DNA of 64,000 bases. It comes from Humibacter sp. RRB41 (lineage in GTDB: Bacteria > Actinomycetota > Actinomycetes > Actinomycetales > Microbacteriaceae). Positions 36,561 through 46,209 of this stretch are shown in pieces. Every line of letters starts with the position of its first letter. Positions within the stretch are counted from its first letter, which is position 1. A program made the position numbers and the translations under genes. The notes under the pieces were generated by a model. It was not told the DNA's origin and made no database searches. It saw only the letters and a list, made by a program, of their open reading frames with translations. Location: the NCBI RefSeq assembly GCF_022761015.1, contig NZ_JAKWJQ010000002.1, positions 1-64,000 on the forward strand, in the 5' to 3' direction.

Positions 36561-37148
36561 ATGAGCACAATACGGACGACAGCGGAGTCGCCTGCAGCAC
36601 ATACCGCTGAAACACCCACCCAGACGGCGATCGCACAGAGCGCCCGCGAGCTGTTCCTCGTGAACGGCTATGCGGCCACGTCGATTCGGGATGTGGCCGC
36701 GGCAGCCAAGGTGGACCCGGCGCTGGTCATGAGGCACTTCCATTCCAAAGACGAACTCTTCGTGCGCGTGATCGGCTTCGACGAACATTTCGCACCACAG
36801 CTCGACGACCCCGTCGAGACCATCGGCCGACGCCTCGCCGACTATCTGATCGCACCCAAGCACGCCGAATTGCGCCGCACCCTCACCATCCTCGTGAGGG
36901 CGACGGATCACGAGGCTGTGCGTGTCGATCTGGAAGGCACCATGCGTCGCCTGCTCGTCGACAAACTCAAGAACCGCCTGACCGGCCCGGACGCCGCGGT
37001 GCGCGCCTGGCTGGTGTCGGCACAACTCCTCGGGCTGATGCAGTCCTGGGACATGGTCGGTGGCGACAACGCCTCGGCGTCCGAACGCCGTCGAGTCGCG
37101 GCGCTCTACGGCGCGGCCATACAGTCGCTGATCACGCCGGTCGGGTGA
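36561..37148 (+). CDS. TetR/AcrR family regulator
   Basis: This 195-residue protein has a TetR HTH (TAIAQSARELFLVNGYAATSIRDVAAAAKVDPALVMRHF, about residues 20-60) and a helical ligand domain. ATG at 36561 is preceded by TAGGGG. It is divergent from the MFS transporter and should bind the paired GTCAAC/GTTGAC operator in the gap. Confidence 0.9.
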   Translation: MSTIRTTAESPAAHTAETPTQTAIAQSARELFLVNGYAATSIRDVAAAAKVDPALVMRHFHSKDELFVRVIGFDEHFAPQLDDPVETIGRRLADYLIAPKHAELRRTLTILVRATDHEAVRVDLEGTMRRLLVDKLKNRLTGPDAAVRAWLVSAQLLGLMQSWDMVGGDNASASERRRVAALYGAAIQSLITPVG

Positions 37149-37152
37149 TCAG

Positions 37153-37170
37153 GCAGGCGCGACAGCCTGC
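37153..37170. terminator. Small hairpin between convergent genes
   Basis: GCAGGC (37153-37158) and GCCTGC (37165-37170) form a 6-bp stem with a 6-base loop, in the 24-base gap between the convergent TetR and sufU genes. It could end both transcripts. It is weak. Confidence 0.35.
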
Positions 37171-37172
37171 GG

Positions 37173-39061
<1,889 letters not shown>

Positions 39062-40270
39062 TCAGCCGGCCTCGATGACTCTCGCAAGGCGGCGCGCGGT
39101 GCGACGATCGTCGAGCAGTTGCGCCATGACGCTGCGAATCTCCTCATTCTCGTCGCGACTCAACTCGGCCTGGGCGCGAGTATGCGCGAGAACGCGTCGC
39201 CCGGCCGCACGACGTGTCACCTCGTAGCCGTCGAGTTCGACATCTGATGCCCCGCCCCTGAGTGTCGCGATCAGTCGGTGTGCAAGGTCCAGTGCGTCGT
39301 GGACTCCGGCGTTGAGTGCGGAGCCCCCGGCATTGAAGATGTGGGCCGCGTCGCCGGCGAGGAACACTCGACCGTGTCGATAGGCGTCGGCCAGTCTGCT
39401 GTTGCCGATGGTGCTGCGGATCGCTGTCGCGTCGGTGAACGGCAGCTCCGCTCCGAGCACCCTCGTCGCGCTCGAGCGCAGCTCGTCGATCGAGACTGCG
39501 TCGCTCGCCTCGAACACGCCGCGCGGCTCGTGCGTGCTGATCAGATACAGATCGTCGGGAGCGTCGCGGTCGAGCATGGCGACGGGTGCGATCGTGAATC
39601 GTCCGCCGGGCATCCGGTTCGGGCGCATTGCCGCGACGTGTCCGATTCCTGGAATCTCGAACCCGTCGCTGACCGGTGCGATGCGACCCGCGGGGATCAT
39701 GACGCGGGCGATCCGGGCGATCTCGTCGCTGGTGATCCCGGGAAAGTCGATGCCGGCCTGCTTGCGGACGATGCTGTGCGCGCCGTCGCACCCCACCAGA
39801 TACCGAGCGCGCACGGTTGTCACCTCGCCGTCGGTCGTGCGCACCGCGACGGCGATGTCGTCACTGGATTGAGAGAAGGTGAGGACCTCGTGTGATCGGA
39901 GCACCTGGACGCCGAGACCGGTCGCATGGGCCTCCAAGAGTTCTTCGAGGCGTCGCTGGGGAATGGGAAGCACGTGCAGCGGATTGCCAGGTCCGACGCC
40001 CAGATCGAGTACGAGTGGACCGAATTGGAAACGCGGGGGAGACACCACTCGCAGTCCCGTGCCGTCGAGCAAGCCACGCCTCGACAGCGACACCGCAGCG
40101 TCCCCGACGATGCCGTTCGCCTTCGGAACCGGAGAAGGCGATGGCGCTTGCTCGAACACGACGACACGGATGCCGCCTCCCGCAAGTTCGCTCGCGAGCA
40201 ACAGGCCGATCGGGCCGGCGCCGACGATCGCGACGTCCCAGACACCGGAAGGCCAACGTTGATCACTCAT
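39062..40270 (-). CDS. FAD-dependent aromatic-type monooxygenase
   Basis: This 402-residue flavoprotein is of the PheA/TfdB fold. The N-terminal Rossmann motif is VWDVAIVGAGPIGLLLASEL, with a DG motif in LVGCDGAHSIVR and GDAAHIFNAGGSALNAGVHDALDL at the FAD ribityl site. It hydroxylates an unknown aromatic or polyketide-like substrate. ATG at 40270 is chosen; TTG at 40306 is in frame. The gap to the divergent HTH gene holds repeats of TTGAC/GTCAA. The three FAD monooxygenase genes in the window are similar in kind but not near-identical. Confidence 0.87.
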   Translation of the reverse strand: MSDQRWPSGVWDVAIVGAGPIGLLLASELAGGGIRVVVFEQAPSPSPVPKANGIVGDAAVSLSRRGLLDGTGLRVVSPPRFQFGPLVLDLGVGPGNPLHVLPIPQRRLEELLEAHATGLGVQVLRSHEVLTFSQSSDDIAVAVRTTDGEVTTVRARYLVGCDGAHSIVRKQAGIDFPGITSDEIARIARVMIPAGRIAPVSDGFEIPGIGHVAAMRPNRMPGGRFTIAPVAMLDRDAPDDLYLISTHEPRGVFEASDAVSIDELRSSATRVLGAELPFTDATAIRSTIGNSRLADAYRHGRVFLAGDAAHIFNAGGSALNAGVHDALDLAHRLIATLRGGASDVELDGYEVTRRAAGRRVLAHTRAQAELSRDENEEIRSVMAQLLDDRRTARRLARVIEAG

Positions 40271-40320
40271 GACGTCAGTTTGAATTGACGAAGTGAGGTT
40301 TGTCAACCTAGACTGACAGC

Positions 40321-40539
40321 ATGGAATCCACCGAGCTGGGCGAGCTGCTGCGTACGGCCGATCCGTCGACCGGCTTGCGAGCGGTCGGCGCCCTGCGTCG
40401 ACTCGCCGAACGGGTTGAGGCGACTCACGTCGCCGAGGCGCGTAACGCCGGCTGGTCGTGGGAGCAGATCGGCGACGCCCTCGGCGTCACCCGGCAGTCA
40501 GTACACGCCAAGTATGGAAAGCAGGAAAGCGGTGTTTGA
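40321..40539 (+). CDS. Small helix-turn-helix protein
   Basis: This 72-residue protein is almost entirely helical, with an HTH in its C-terminal half (RNAGWSWEQIGDALGVTRQSVHAKYG). The pattern resembles sigma-70 region 4-like HTHs. It has no ligand or enzyme domain. It is divergent from the FAD monooxygenase and overlaps the next gene by 8 bases, so it is coupled to a Clp N-domain protein. It probably controls its neighbours; the partner protein may modulate it. Confidence 0.83.
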   Translation: MESTELGELLRTADPSTGLRAVGALRRLAERVEATHVAEARNAGWSWEQIGDALGVTRQSVHAKYGKQESGV

Positions 40540-40993
40540 GAGGTTCGCGCGCTCGGCGCGCACGGCGGTGGACGACGCTCGCTACGAGGCAGGGCGGCGA
40601 GGCGATCGGAGGATCGGAACGGAGCATCTGCTCTTGGCGGTGCTCGAAGACGACGGCATCGCACGTGCCTTCGGCGTCGACGCTGAGACGGCGCGGGAGG
40701 TGGCCGATCGGCTCGATGGCGCGGCACTCGCGGCGATCGGCATCGAGATCGGGGATTTCCGGCCGACCGGTCACGCTGTACTCGGAAGAAGGGTTCCCCT
40801 CACCGCTGGCGCCAAGGCCGTGTTGCAGCAGACGCTGGCGCAGGCCGCTGCGGAGAAGGCGAGAACCATCACGTCGCGTCACATCATGCTCGCCCTGCTC
40901 GATCGCCGCCGGCCCGATCCCGCTGCGAGCGTGCTCGCCGAATTGCCGGTCGACCTCCAGGCGGCTCGCTCGCGGATGTCCAAGGCCGCTTGA
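40532..40993 (+). CDS. Stand-alone Clp N-domain protein
   Basis: This 153-residue protein is made of two Clp N repeats: FERFARSARTAVDDARYEA with GTEHLLLAVLEDDG, and TAGAKAVLQQTLAQAAAEKA with TSRHIMLALLDRR. It has no AAA module, so it is not a full ClpC. GTG at 40532 overlaps the preceding HTH stop and gives the usual start VFERFAR; an upstream ATG at 40514 is also in frame. The HTH-ClpN pairing suggests that it binds or stabilises the HTH protein, possibly linking it to ClpP proteolysis. That is inference. Confidence 0.84.
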   Translation: MFERFARSARTAVDDARYEAGRRGDRRIGTEHLLLAVLEDDGIARAFGVDAETAREVADRLDGAALAAIGIEIGDFRPTGHAVLGRRVPLTAGAKAVLQQTLAQAAAEKARTITSRHIMLALLDRRRPDPAASVLAELPVDLQAARSRMSKAA

Positions 40994-41034
40994 CCCGCCG
41001 TTCGGCGATCGGTCGGGCATGCTCGCCTCTCGCC

Positions 41035-41583
41035 TTACTGCTTCACGTCGTAGCCGAGTACCGCGAATCGCCCGACCCGCTCGACGGAAGCCAGGTGAAG
41101 GCGAGCGCTGAGCAGAGTGCGGGGGAGCAGCGGGGCGCCGGTCTCAAGGAATACGGGCGCGACCGAGAGCACGATGCGGTCGAGCGCTCGTGCGTCGAGA
41201 AACTGGCCGGCCAGGTCACCGCCACCTTGCACCCAGACATCTCCGCCGCCGGCCGCGGCCAGGATGGCAGGCAGTTGCCGTTCGACCGGACCGTTCACGA
41301 CACGCACGTCTGCGCCCTCGGGAACCGGGAGTTCCCGCGTCGAGAACACGAACATCGGGCGCGCGTCGAAGAAGACGGACCACTTCTCGGGTTCGGTGAG
41401 CAGGTTCTCGTGCTCGAGGATCCACTCGTACGTCGTCGAGCCCATCACGAGCACGGAGACGGTTTCGAGGAAGGGGTCGAGCGACGGCTCCTCCCCACCG
41501 ACGTCGAACAGCCATTGAAGCGAGTTATCCTCGTCGGCGAGGAAGCCGTTCACGCTCGTCGCCGTGTTGAAGATGATCGACAT
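41035..41583 (-). CDS. Dihydrofolate reductase / RibD C-terminal family protein
   Basis: This 182-residue protein fits the RibD C-terminal/dihydrofolate reductase fold: NTATSVNGFLADEDNSLQWL at the start, the NADPH-binding VLVMGSTTYEWIL segment and the VQGGGDLAGQFLDARALD loop. Such stand-alone proteins are common and their substrate is unknown; a true folate role is unlikely. It converges with the Clp N-domain gene. Confidence 0.87.
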   Translation of the reverse strand: MSIIFNTATSVNGFLADEDNSLQWLFDVGGEEPSLDPFLETVSVLVMGSTTYEWILEHENLLTEPEKWSVFFDARPMFVFSTRELPVPEGADVRVVNGPVERQLPAILAAAGGGDVWVQGGGDLAGQFLDARALDRIVLSVAPVFLETGAPLLPRTLLSARLHLASVERVGRFAVLGYDVKQ

Positions 41584-41657
41584 GCGATCAGGATGTCAGT
41601 GGCCGCCGACACCGTCGACGCACACAGTACACAGCACTCAGCATCCTGCACCCAGCG

Positions 41658-42368
41658 TCAGGCCGACGCCGCGTCGACCCCCGCGCGATCGCGGCCGAAC
41701 CGCCGCGCGATCCACACGAGGAGCGCCCCGACGCCGCAGATGATGACCGCGATGGCGACGACGTAGATCGCAACCGACCCGTAGCCAAGGGGCGACAGCG
41801 ACGGATCGAGGAACGGATACGGATACCACGTCGTGACGCCGCGCAAAGGGTCCGCCGTGAGCGGCCCGCGCACGAGGGTGTAGACGACCCACACGATCGG
41901 GTAGATCGCAACGATGCCGACGTTCGTGAACGACAGCGGTCTGCGCCCGGGGGCGAACAGCCAGTCCAACACCACCAGCACGGGGACGACCACGTGCAGC
42001 AGCTCGTTGGAGAGTGCGTCGGTCGACCCCTGCGGCAGCTCGATGCCGCGTAGCAGCAGGTTGTAGACGATGCCGGTCGTGGCGATATAGGCCGTCGCGC
42101 AGAGCCGCAGCACGAGGAACCAGCGGGAGTCGGGCATCCGACCTGCCACGAGAAGTGCGCCTCCGATGAGCGCTGCAGCCGCGGCGATCAGGTTCGCCTC
42201 GACGGTGAAGAAGCTGAAGAAGTTCACGACGTACACCGTGACGTTCTCGACGCCTCCCGCACGCCAGAAGTCGAGCGACGTGGTCAGCTGCCGCACTACG
42301 GCGAAGCAGACCGCAGCAGCGACCACCAGTCGAACGATCACGAACAGCACCCGTCGTGCCACGTTCAC
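41658..42368 (-). CDS. Pr6Pr-type integral membrane protein
   Basis: This 236-residue protein has six predicted transmembrane helices. FFSFFTVEANLIAAAAALIGG, LRLCATAYIATTGIVYNLLL and HVVVPVLVVLDWLF (with a helix-embedded His) resemble the Pr6Pr/FAR-17a-like family. The role is unknown. GTG at 42368 is chosen since a start at 42395 would lie at the edge of a terminator hairpin. Start confidence is modest because the ribosome site is poor. Confidence 0.75.
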   Translation of the reverse strand: MNVARRVLFVIVRLVVAAAVCFAVVRQLTTSLDFWRAGGVENVTVYVVNFFSFFTVEANLIAAAAALIGGALLVAGRMPDSRWFLVLRLCATAYIATTGIVYNLLLRGIELPQGSTDALSNELLHVVVPVLVVLDWLFAPGRRPLSFTNVGIVAIYPIVWVVYTLVRGPLTADPLRGVTTWYPYPFLDPSLSPLGYGSVAIYVVAIAVIICGVGALLVWIARRFGRDRAGVDAASA

Positions 42369-42397
42369 CCCCTCGCCGCGCCACGTCAGCGCCACGC

Positions 42398-42435
42398 CAC
42401 AGTCTGGCAGGCGCTCAGGCGGCTGCCAGACTGTG
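42398..42435 (-). terminator. Terminator after tandem SDR genes
   Basis: A perfect 13-bp stem (42398-42410, CACAGTCTGGCAG, with 42423-42435) has a 12-base loop. It lies 14 bases after the stop of the minus-strand SDR ending at 42450 and is the likely end of that transcript. Confidence 0.8.
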
Positions 42436-42449
42436 ACTCGGCGGGAACC

Positions 42450-43157
42450 TCACCAGGGAAGCGCGCCGTGCGCTGAGACGAAGGTGCCGGTCGGTCCGTC
42501 CTGTGGTGTCTGCGCCATGCGCACGATGATCGCCGCGCCCTGCTCAACGGTCTGAATTCCGGTGCCGCCATTGAGGTCGGTGTTCGTGAAGCCGGGCTCG
42601 ACGGCGTTGATGCGGATGCCGGGGTAGGCCTTCGCGAACTGGATCGTGATCGCGTTCACCGCAGCCTTCGACGTGGGGTACGCCACGCCCGGGTAGAAGT
42701 GCGTCGGACTGTCCGGTGTGCTGAGGCCTGTCAGCGACGCGAGCCCGCTGGAGAGGTTCACGATGACCGGCGCCGCTGACTGTTCGAGGAGCGGCAGGAA
42801 CGCGTGGGTCACGCGCACGACACCGAACACATTCGTCTCGAACATCGCACGCACATCGTCGGCGGTCGTGTCGGCCGGCGCGAGGATGCCGTTGCCCGGC
42901 AGTCGCCCTTCGATGCCGGCGTTGTTGATCAGCACGTCGAGCCCGCCGGCCGCGTCGATGACGGCTGCGGCCGCATCCACTGAGGCATCATCGGTGACAT
43001 CGAGGCGCACGAAGCGCGCGCCGAGCTCATCGGCCGCTGCGCGCCCGCGTCCTTCGTCGCGGGCGCCGAGATAGACGGTGTGGTCCGCCGCGATGAGCTG
43101 GCGGGCAGTTTCTTTGCCGAGGCCTTTGTTCGCCCCGGTGATGAGTGTCGTCGTCAT
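42450..43157 (-). CDS. Short-chain dehydrogenase/reductase (tandem copy 1)
   Basis: This 235-residue SDR starts MTTTLITGANKGLGKETARQ. NNAG, the SSGLAS serine region and YPTSK catalytic pair are intact. Its first ~65 residues, and the matching DNA, are nearly identical to the next gene upstream (43162-43845), which points to a recent tandem duplication or conversion at the 5' end. The rest differs clearly. It is 4 bases after the other SDR and followed by a terminator. Paralogous to 27271. Confidence 0.9.
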   Translation of the reverse strand: MTTTLITGANKGLGKETARQLIAADHTVYLGARDEGRGRAAADELGARFVRLDVTDDASVDAAAAVIDAAGGLDVLINNAGIEGRLPGNGILAPADTTADDVRAMFETNVFGVVRVTHAFLPLLEQSAAPVIVNLSSGLASLTGLSTPDSPTHFYPGVAYPTSKAAVNAITIQFAKAYPGIRINAVEPGFTNTDLNGGTGIQTVEQGAAIIVRMAQTPQDGPTGTFVSAHGALPW

Positions 43158-43161
43158 GTCG

Positions 43162-43845
43162 TCACCAGCCGAGCTCGCCGGCATCCTCCTGATACGTTCC
43201 GGTTGGACCGTCCTTGCCGATGCTCGCCGCGCGTGCGACGACCCCGGCGCTGATCTCCACGGGCCGGCCTTCGGGGTTCGAGATGCCGCCGAGCTCCGTG
43301 GCGGTGTAGCCGGGCTCGACGGCGTTGAACTTCACCTCGGGGATCGCCCTGGCGTACTGCAGCGTGAGCATGGAGACCGCTGCCTTGCTCGCACCGTAGA
43401 CGATCGCGGCGACGTGGGATGCGGGGCGCTCGGGATTGGTCACGGCCCAGAACGAGCCGAGCGCGCTGGAGATGTTCACCACGACGGGATTCTCGGATCG
43501 ACGCAGAAGCGGCAGCGCCGCCTCGGTGACGCGCACGATGCCGACGGCGTTCGTGTCGAACACCCTCAGTGCATCGGGCCCGTTCAATCCGAGCAAGGCG
43601 ATGCCGGCGTTGTTGATCAGCACGTCGAGCCCGCCGTCCGCCTCGATGGCGGTGAGAGCGGCGGCGACGGATGCGTCGTCCGTGACGTCGAGCTGCACGA
43701 AGCGCGCACCGAGCTCATCGGCTGCGACGCGGCCGCGTTCCTCGTCGCGGGCGCCGAGATAGACGGTGTGGCCGGCAGCGATGAGCTGACGGGCGGTTTC
43801 TTTGCCGAGACCCTTGTTCGCCCCGGTGATGAGTGTCGTTGTCAT
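43162..43845 (-). CDS. Short-chain dehydrogenase/reductase (tandem copy 2)
   Basis: This 227-residue SDR has MTTTLITGANKGLGKETARQ, NNAG, the NISSALGS serine region and YGASK. It is divergent from the MmyB-like HTH gene at 43947 and directly upstream of the tandem copy. It is presumably controlled by that regulator. The start at 43845 gives the normal family N-terminus. Confidence 0.9.
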   Translation of the reverse strand: MTTTLITGANKGLGKETARQLIAAGHTVYLGARDEERGRVAADELGARFVQLDVTDDASVAAALTAIEADGGLDVLINNAGIALLGLNGPDALRVFDTNAVGIVRVTEAALPLLRRSENPVVVNISSALGSFWAVTNPERPASHVAAIVYGASKAAVSMLTLQYARAIPEVKFNAVEPGYTATELGGISNPEGRPVEISAGVVARAASIGKDGPTGTYQEDAGELGW

Positions 43846-43946
43846 GTCTCGAGCATTCGTCGATGTGTCAGCGGGTGGCAGTCGTCCGGTTTTCGTAGGA
43901 CTGCTGTTACCAGGACACGACGGTGATCGGCGCGCAGACTGGAGCA

Positions 43947-44788
43947 ATGGAGAACTGGGAATTCGGGCGAGCCGTTCGCCGCTGGCGCGAGCGCGTCGCC
44001 CCGAGGCGGCTGGACTCACGGTCGCCGGGCGCAGGCGTGCGCCCGGCCTGCGACGCGAGGAACTCGCAGCACTCGCCGGCATCTCCGTCGACTACCTGAC
44101 CCGTCTGGAACAGGGACGCGCCACGTCGCCGTCCTCACAGGTGGTGGAGGCCCTAGCGCGCGGTCTGCGGCTTTCGGATGCCGAGCGCGAGCTGCTGTTC
44201 CGCCTGGCGGGACGCACGGCCCCGGGTCGCGAGGTCATCTCGTCACGAATCGCGCCGAGCGTGCAGCGTCTGCTCGACCGGCTGCAGGGCACTCCGGTTG
44301 CGGTGTTCGACGCTATGTGGAACCTCGTCGTGTGCAACGCGCCGTATCGGGCGCTGATGGGAGAGCAGGCCACACGGGGGATCCACCGCAACGCGGTGTG
44401 GCGCAACCTCGTCGGACCTGGCAATCGCTCCCTGCAGACTCCCGACGAAACTGCAGAGTTCGAAGCGGGCATGGTCGCCGACCTGCGGCTCACCGCCTCA
44501 CGGTATCCGGCCGACCACGAACTCGAGCGCCTCATCGCCGAGCTGCGAGCCCAGAGCCCCCGCTTCGTCGAATTGTGGGATTCGGCTGCGGTCGCAGCGC
44601 ATCGGGAGCAGGCAAGGCACAAGGTCGTGCGTCATCCCGCGGTGGGCCCGATCACTCTCGACTGCGACACCCTCACGGTCGCGGGCGATGATCTGCGCAT
44701 CATGGTCTACACCGCCGAGCCGGGTACGGACGACGCCGAACGTCTCGCGCTCGCCGTCGTGCTGGGAACGCAGGAACTCGTCGAGTAG
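43947..44788 (+). pseudogene. MmyB-like HTH regulator with 5' frameshift
   Basis: The frame ending at 44788 encodes an HTH/MmyB-like regulator (APGLRREELAALAGISVDYLTRLEQGR, then NAVWRNLVGPGN and ITLDCDTLTVAGDDLRIMVYT). Its proper start, ATG 43947 (MENWEFGRAVRRWRERVAP), lies in another frame. At 44001-44002 only two bases separate the two frames, so one base is missing compared with the paralog at 27168, which reads RVTPEQAGL continuously at the same place. Either it is a real one-base deletion that destroys the normal start, or a sequencing/assembly error. The remaining 260 residues are intact. Confidence 0.75.
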
Positions 44789-44797
44789 GCGGCGCCG

Positions 44798-45163
44798 TTA
44801 CGGGGCAGGCGAGCTCAGGATGCCCTGCAGCACCGTCGCCTCGCTGATGTCGTCGCGCTTCGACGCGGTCAACAGGGTGAGCGTGCCGTCGGACGCCAGC
44901 GCCCGCAGGCCGTCGAGAGCGGCCGAGCGCTCCGGGTCCTCGAGCTCGTGCAGGTAGCGCCCGGCGAATTCGTCGAACTTCTCCGGATCGTGTGCGTACC
45001 ACTGGCGCAGTTCCGGTGACGGAGCGACGTCTTTGCACCATTCGAAGAGCGCTGCACGCTCCTTGCTGATGCCGCGCGGCCACAACCTGTCGACGAGCAC
45101 CCGCTTGCCGTCTGTCGGCTCGGCGGCGTCGTAGATGCGCCGCACCTGCACGTTCGTCGTCAT
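44798..45163 (-). CDS. DUF488 family protein
   Basis: This 121-residue protein matches DUF488: VRRIYDAAEPTDGKRVLVDRLWPRGISKERA and the HDPEKFDEFAGRYLHEL segment. The fold is compact alpha/beta, with unknown role. ATG overlaps the stop of the upstream uracil-DNA glycosylase (ATGA), so the two are coupled. It converges with the HTH gene. Confidence 0.87.
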   Translation of the reverse strand: MTTNVQVRRIYDAAEPTDGKRVLVDRLWPRGISKERAALFEWCKDVAPSPELRQWYAHDPEKFDEFAGRYLHELEDPERSAALDGLRALASDGTLTLLTASKRDDISEATVLQGILSSPAP

Positions 45164-45957
45164 CTGGTGACCTCCTCATCGCGCACCGCCGCTGCGTCCT
45201 TGGCTCCCGCGGTGCCCTGGGCAGCCCGCAGCACCTCTTCCAGCATCGCTTGCGTGAGTCGGCCGGTGAAGGTGTTCTGCTGGCTGACGTGGAAGCATCC
45301 GAGCACCGTGAGCGTGCGACCGTCGGGGTGCGCGAGCTCGACGACGGCGCCGTGGGCGAATCGCGGGCGCGGGCGGGGCATCTCCCATCCGCCGGCGGAG
45401 AGCACCGAGAACAGAGCTTGCCATCCGAACCCGCCGAGCACGACGATCGAGGTGAGCGTCGGCGCGAGCAGTTCGAGCTCTCTGACCAGGAACGGGGAGC
45501 AGGTGTCCCGCTCCTGCGGTGTCGGCTTGTTGTCGGGCGGCGCGCAGTGCACCGGCGCGGTCATCCGCACGTCGATCAGTCGCATGCCGTCATCGGCATA
45601 CGTCGAGGTGGGCTGACTCGCCAGTCCGACGGCATGCAGCGCGGAGAACAGGATGTCGCCGCTTCGGTCGCCGGTGAACATCCTCCCTGTGCGGTTCGCA
45701 CCGTTCGCTGCAGGGGCGAGACCGACGATCAGGATGCGCGCATCCGCCGGCCCGAATCCGGGAACCGGCTTGCCCCAGTACTCCTCGTCGCGGAAGGCGG
45801 CACGCTTCACGCGAGCGCTCTCCTCCCGCCACGCGACAAGCCTCGGGCATGCCCTGCACGTGGTGATGAGCAGGTCGAGCTCGTTCACGTTCCCGGTCTG
45901 CGAAGCGAATGACGGCGCGATCTCGGCCTGTTCCAGGGCCCGATCACCGAGGGGCAT
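45160..45957 (-). CDS. Family 5 uracil-DNA glycosylase (iron-sulfur)
   Basis: This 265-residue enzyme removes uracil and related deaminated bases from DNA. It has the glycosylase motif LIVGLAPAANGANRTGRMFTGD and the distal HVSQQNTFTG motif. Four cysteines for a 4Fe-4S cluster are present: CRACP near the N-terminus, then VHCAPP and DTCSPF. Motif 1 (GLAPAANGANRTG) fits family 5 (UDGb) rather than family 4. ATG at 45957 overlaps the end of a small upstream gene by 14 bases. A coupled DUF488 gene follows. Confidence 0.9.
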   Translation of the reverse strand: MPLGDRALEQAEIAPSFASQTGNVNELDLLITTCRACPRLVAWREESARVKRAAFRDEEYWGKPVPGFGPADARILIVGLAPAANGANRTGRMFTGDRSGDILFSALHAVGLASQPTSTYADDGMRLIDVRMTAPVHCAPPDNKPTPQERDTCSPFLVRELELLAPTLTSIVVLGGFGWQALFSVLSAGGWEMPRPRPRFAHGAVVELAHPDGRTLTVLGCFHVSQQNTFTGRLTQAMLEEVLRAAQGTAGAKDAAAVRDEEVTR

Positions 45958-46108
45958 CAGGTGTATCCGGCGCGTCGTTCGGAGTCTCTTCCGGGTGCAG
46001 TGCTCCGCCCTCGCCTTCCCACCGGGAGGTCTGCTTCTCCTCGAGCGGCGTGGGCTTTCGTCGCGGCCACCGCACCAGGGCTTTGAGTCGATCGGTCGTC
46101 TTTCCCAT
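45944..46108 (-). CDS. Small protein before uracil-DNA glycosylase (54 residues)
   Basis: A frame of 54 codons begins ATGGGAAAGACGACCGATCG at 46108 after a good GAGGGGAAG ribosome site and overlaps the glycosylase start. The product has a basic N-terminal half (LKALVRWPRRKP) and an acidic, proline-rich C-terminal half. No family is recognised. It is supported by the ribosome site and the overlap, not by homology. Confidence 0.5.
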   Translation of the reverse strand: MGKTTDRLKALVRWPRRKPTPLEEKQTSRWEGEGGALHPEETPNDAPDTPDAPR

Positions 46109-46209
46109 CTGCTTCCCCTCTTCATCGCGTCGAGAGTCGCCCTCTACTCAGGGTACCTTCGACGGGATGGACGACGACTGGTCCCGATCGCCGTCCGCTG
46201 TGAACCGCG

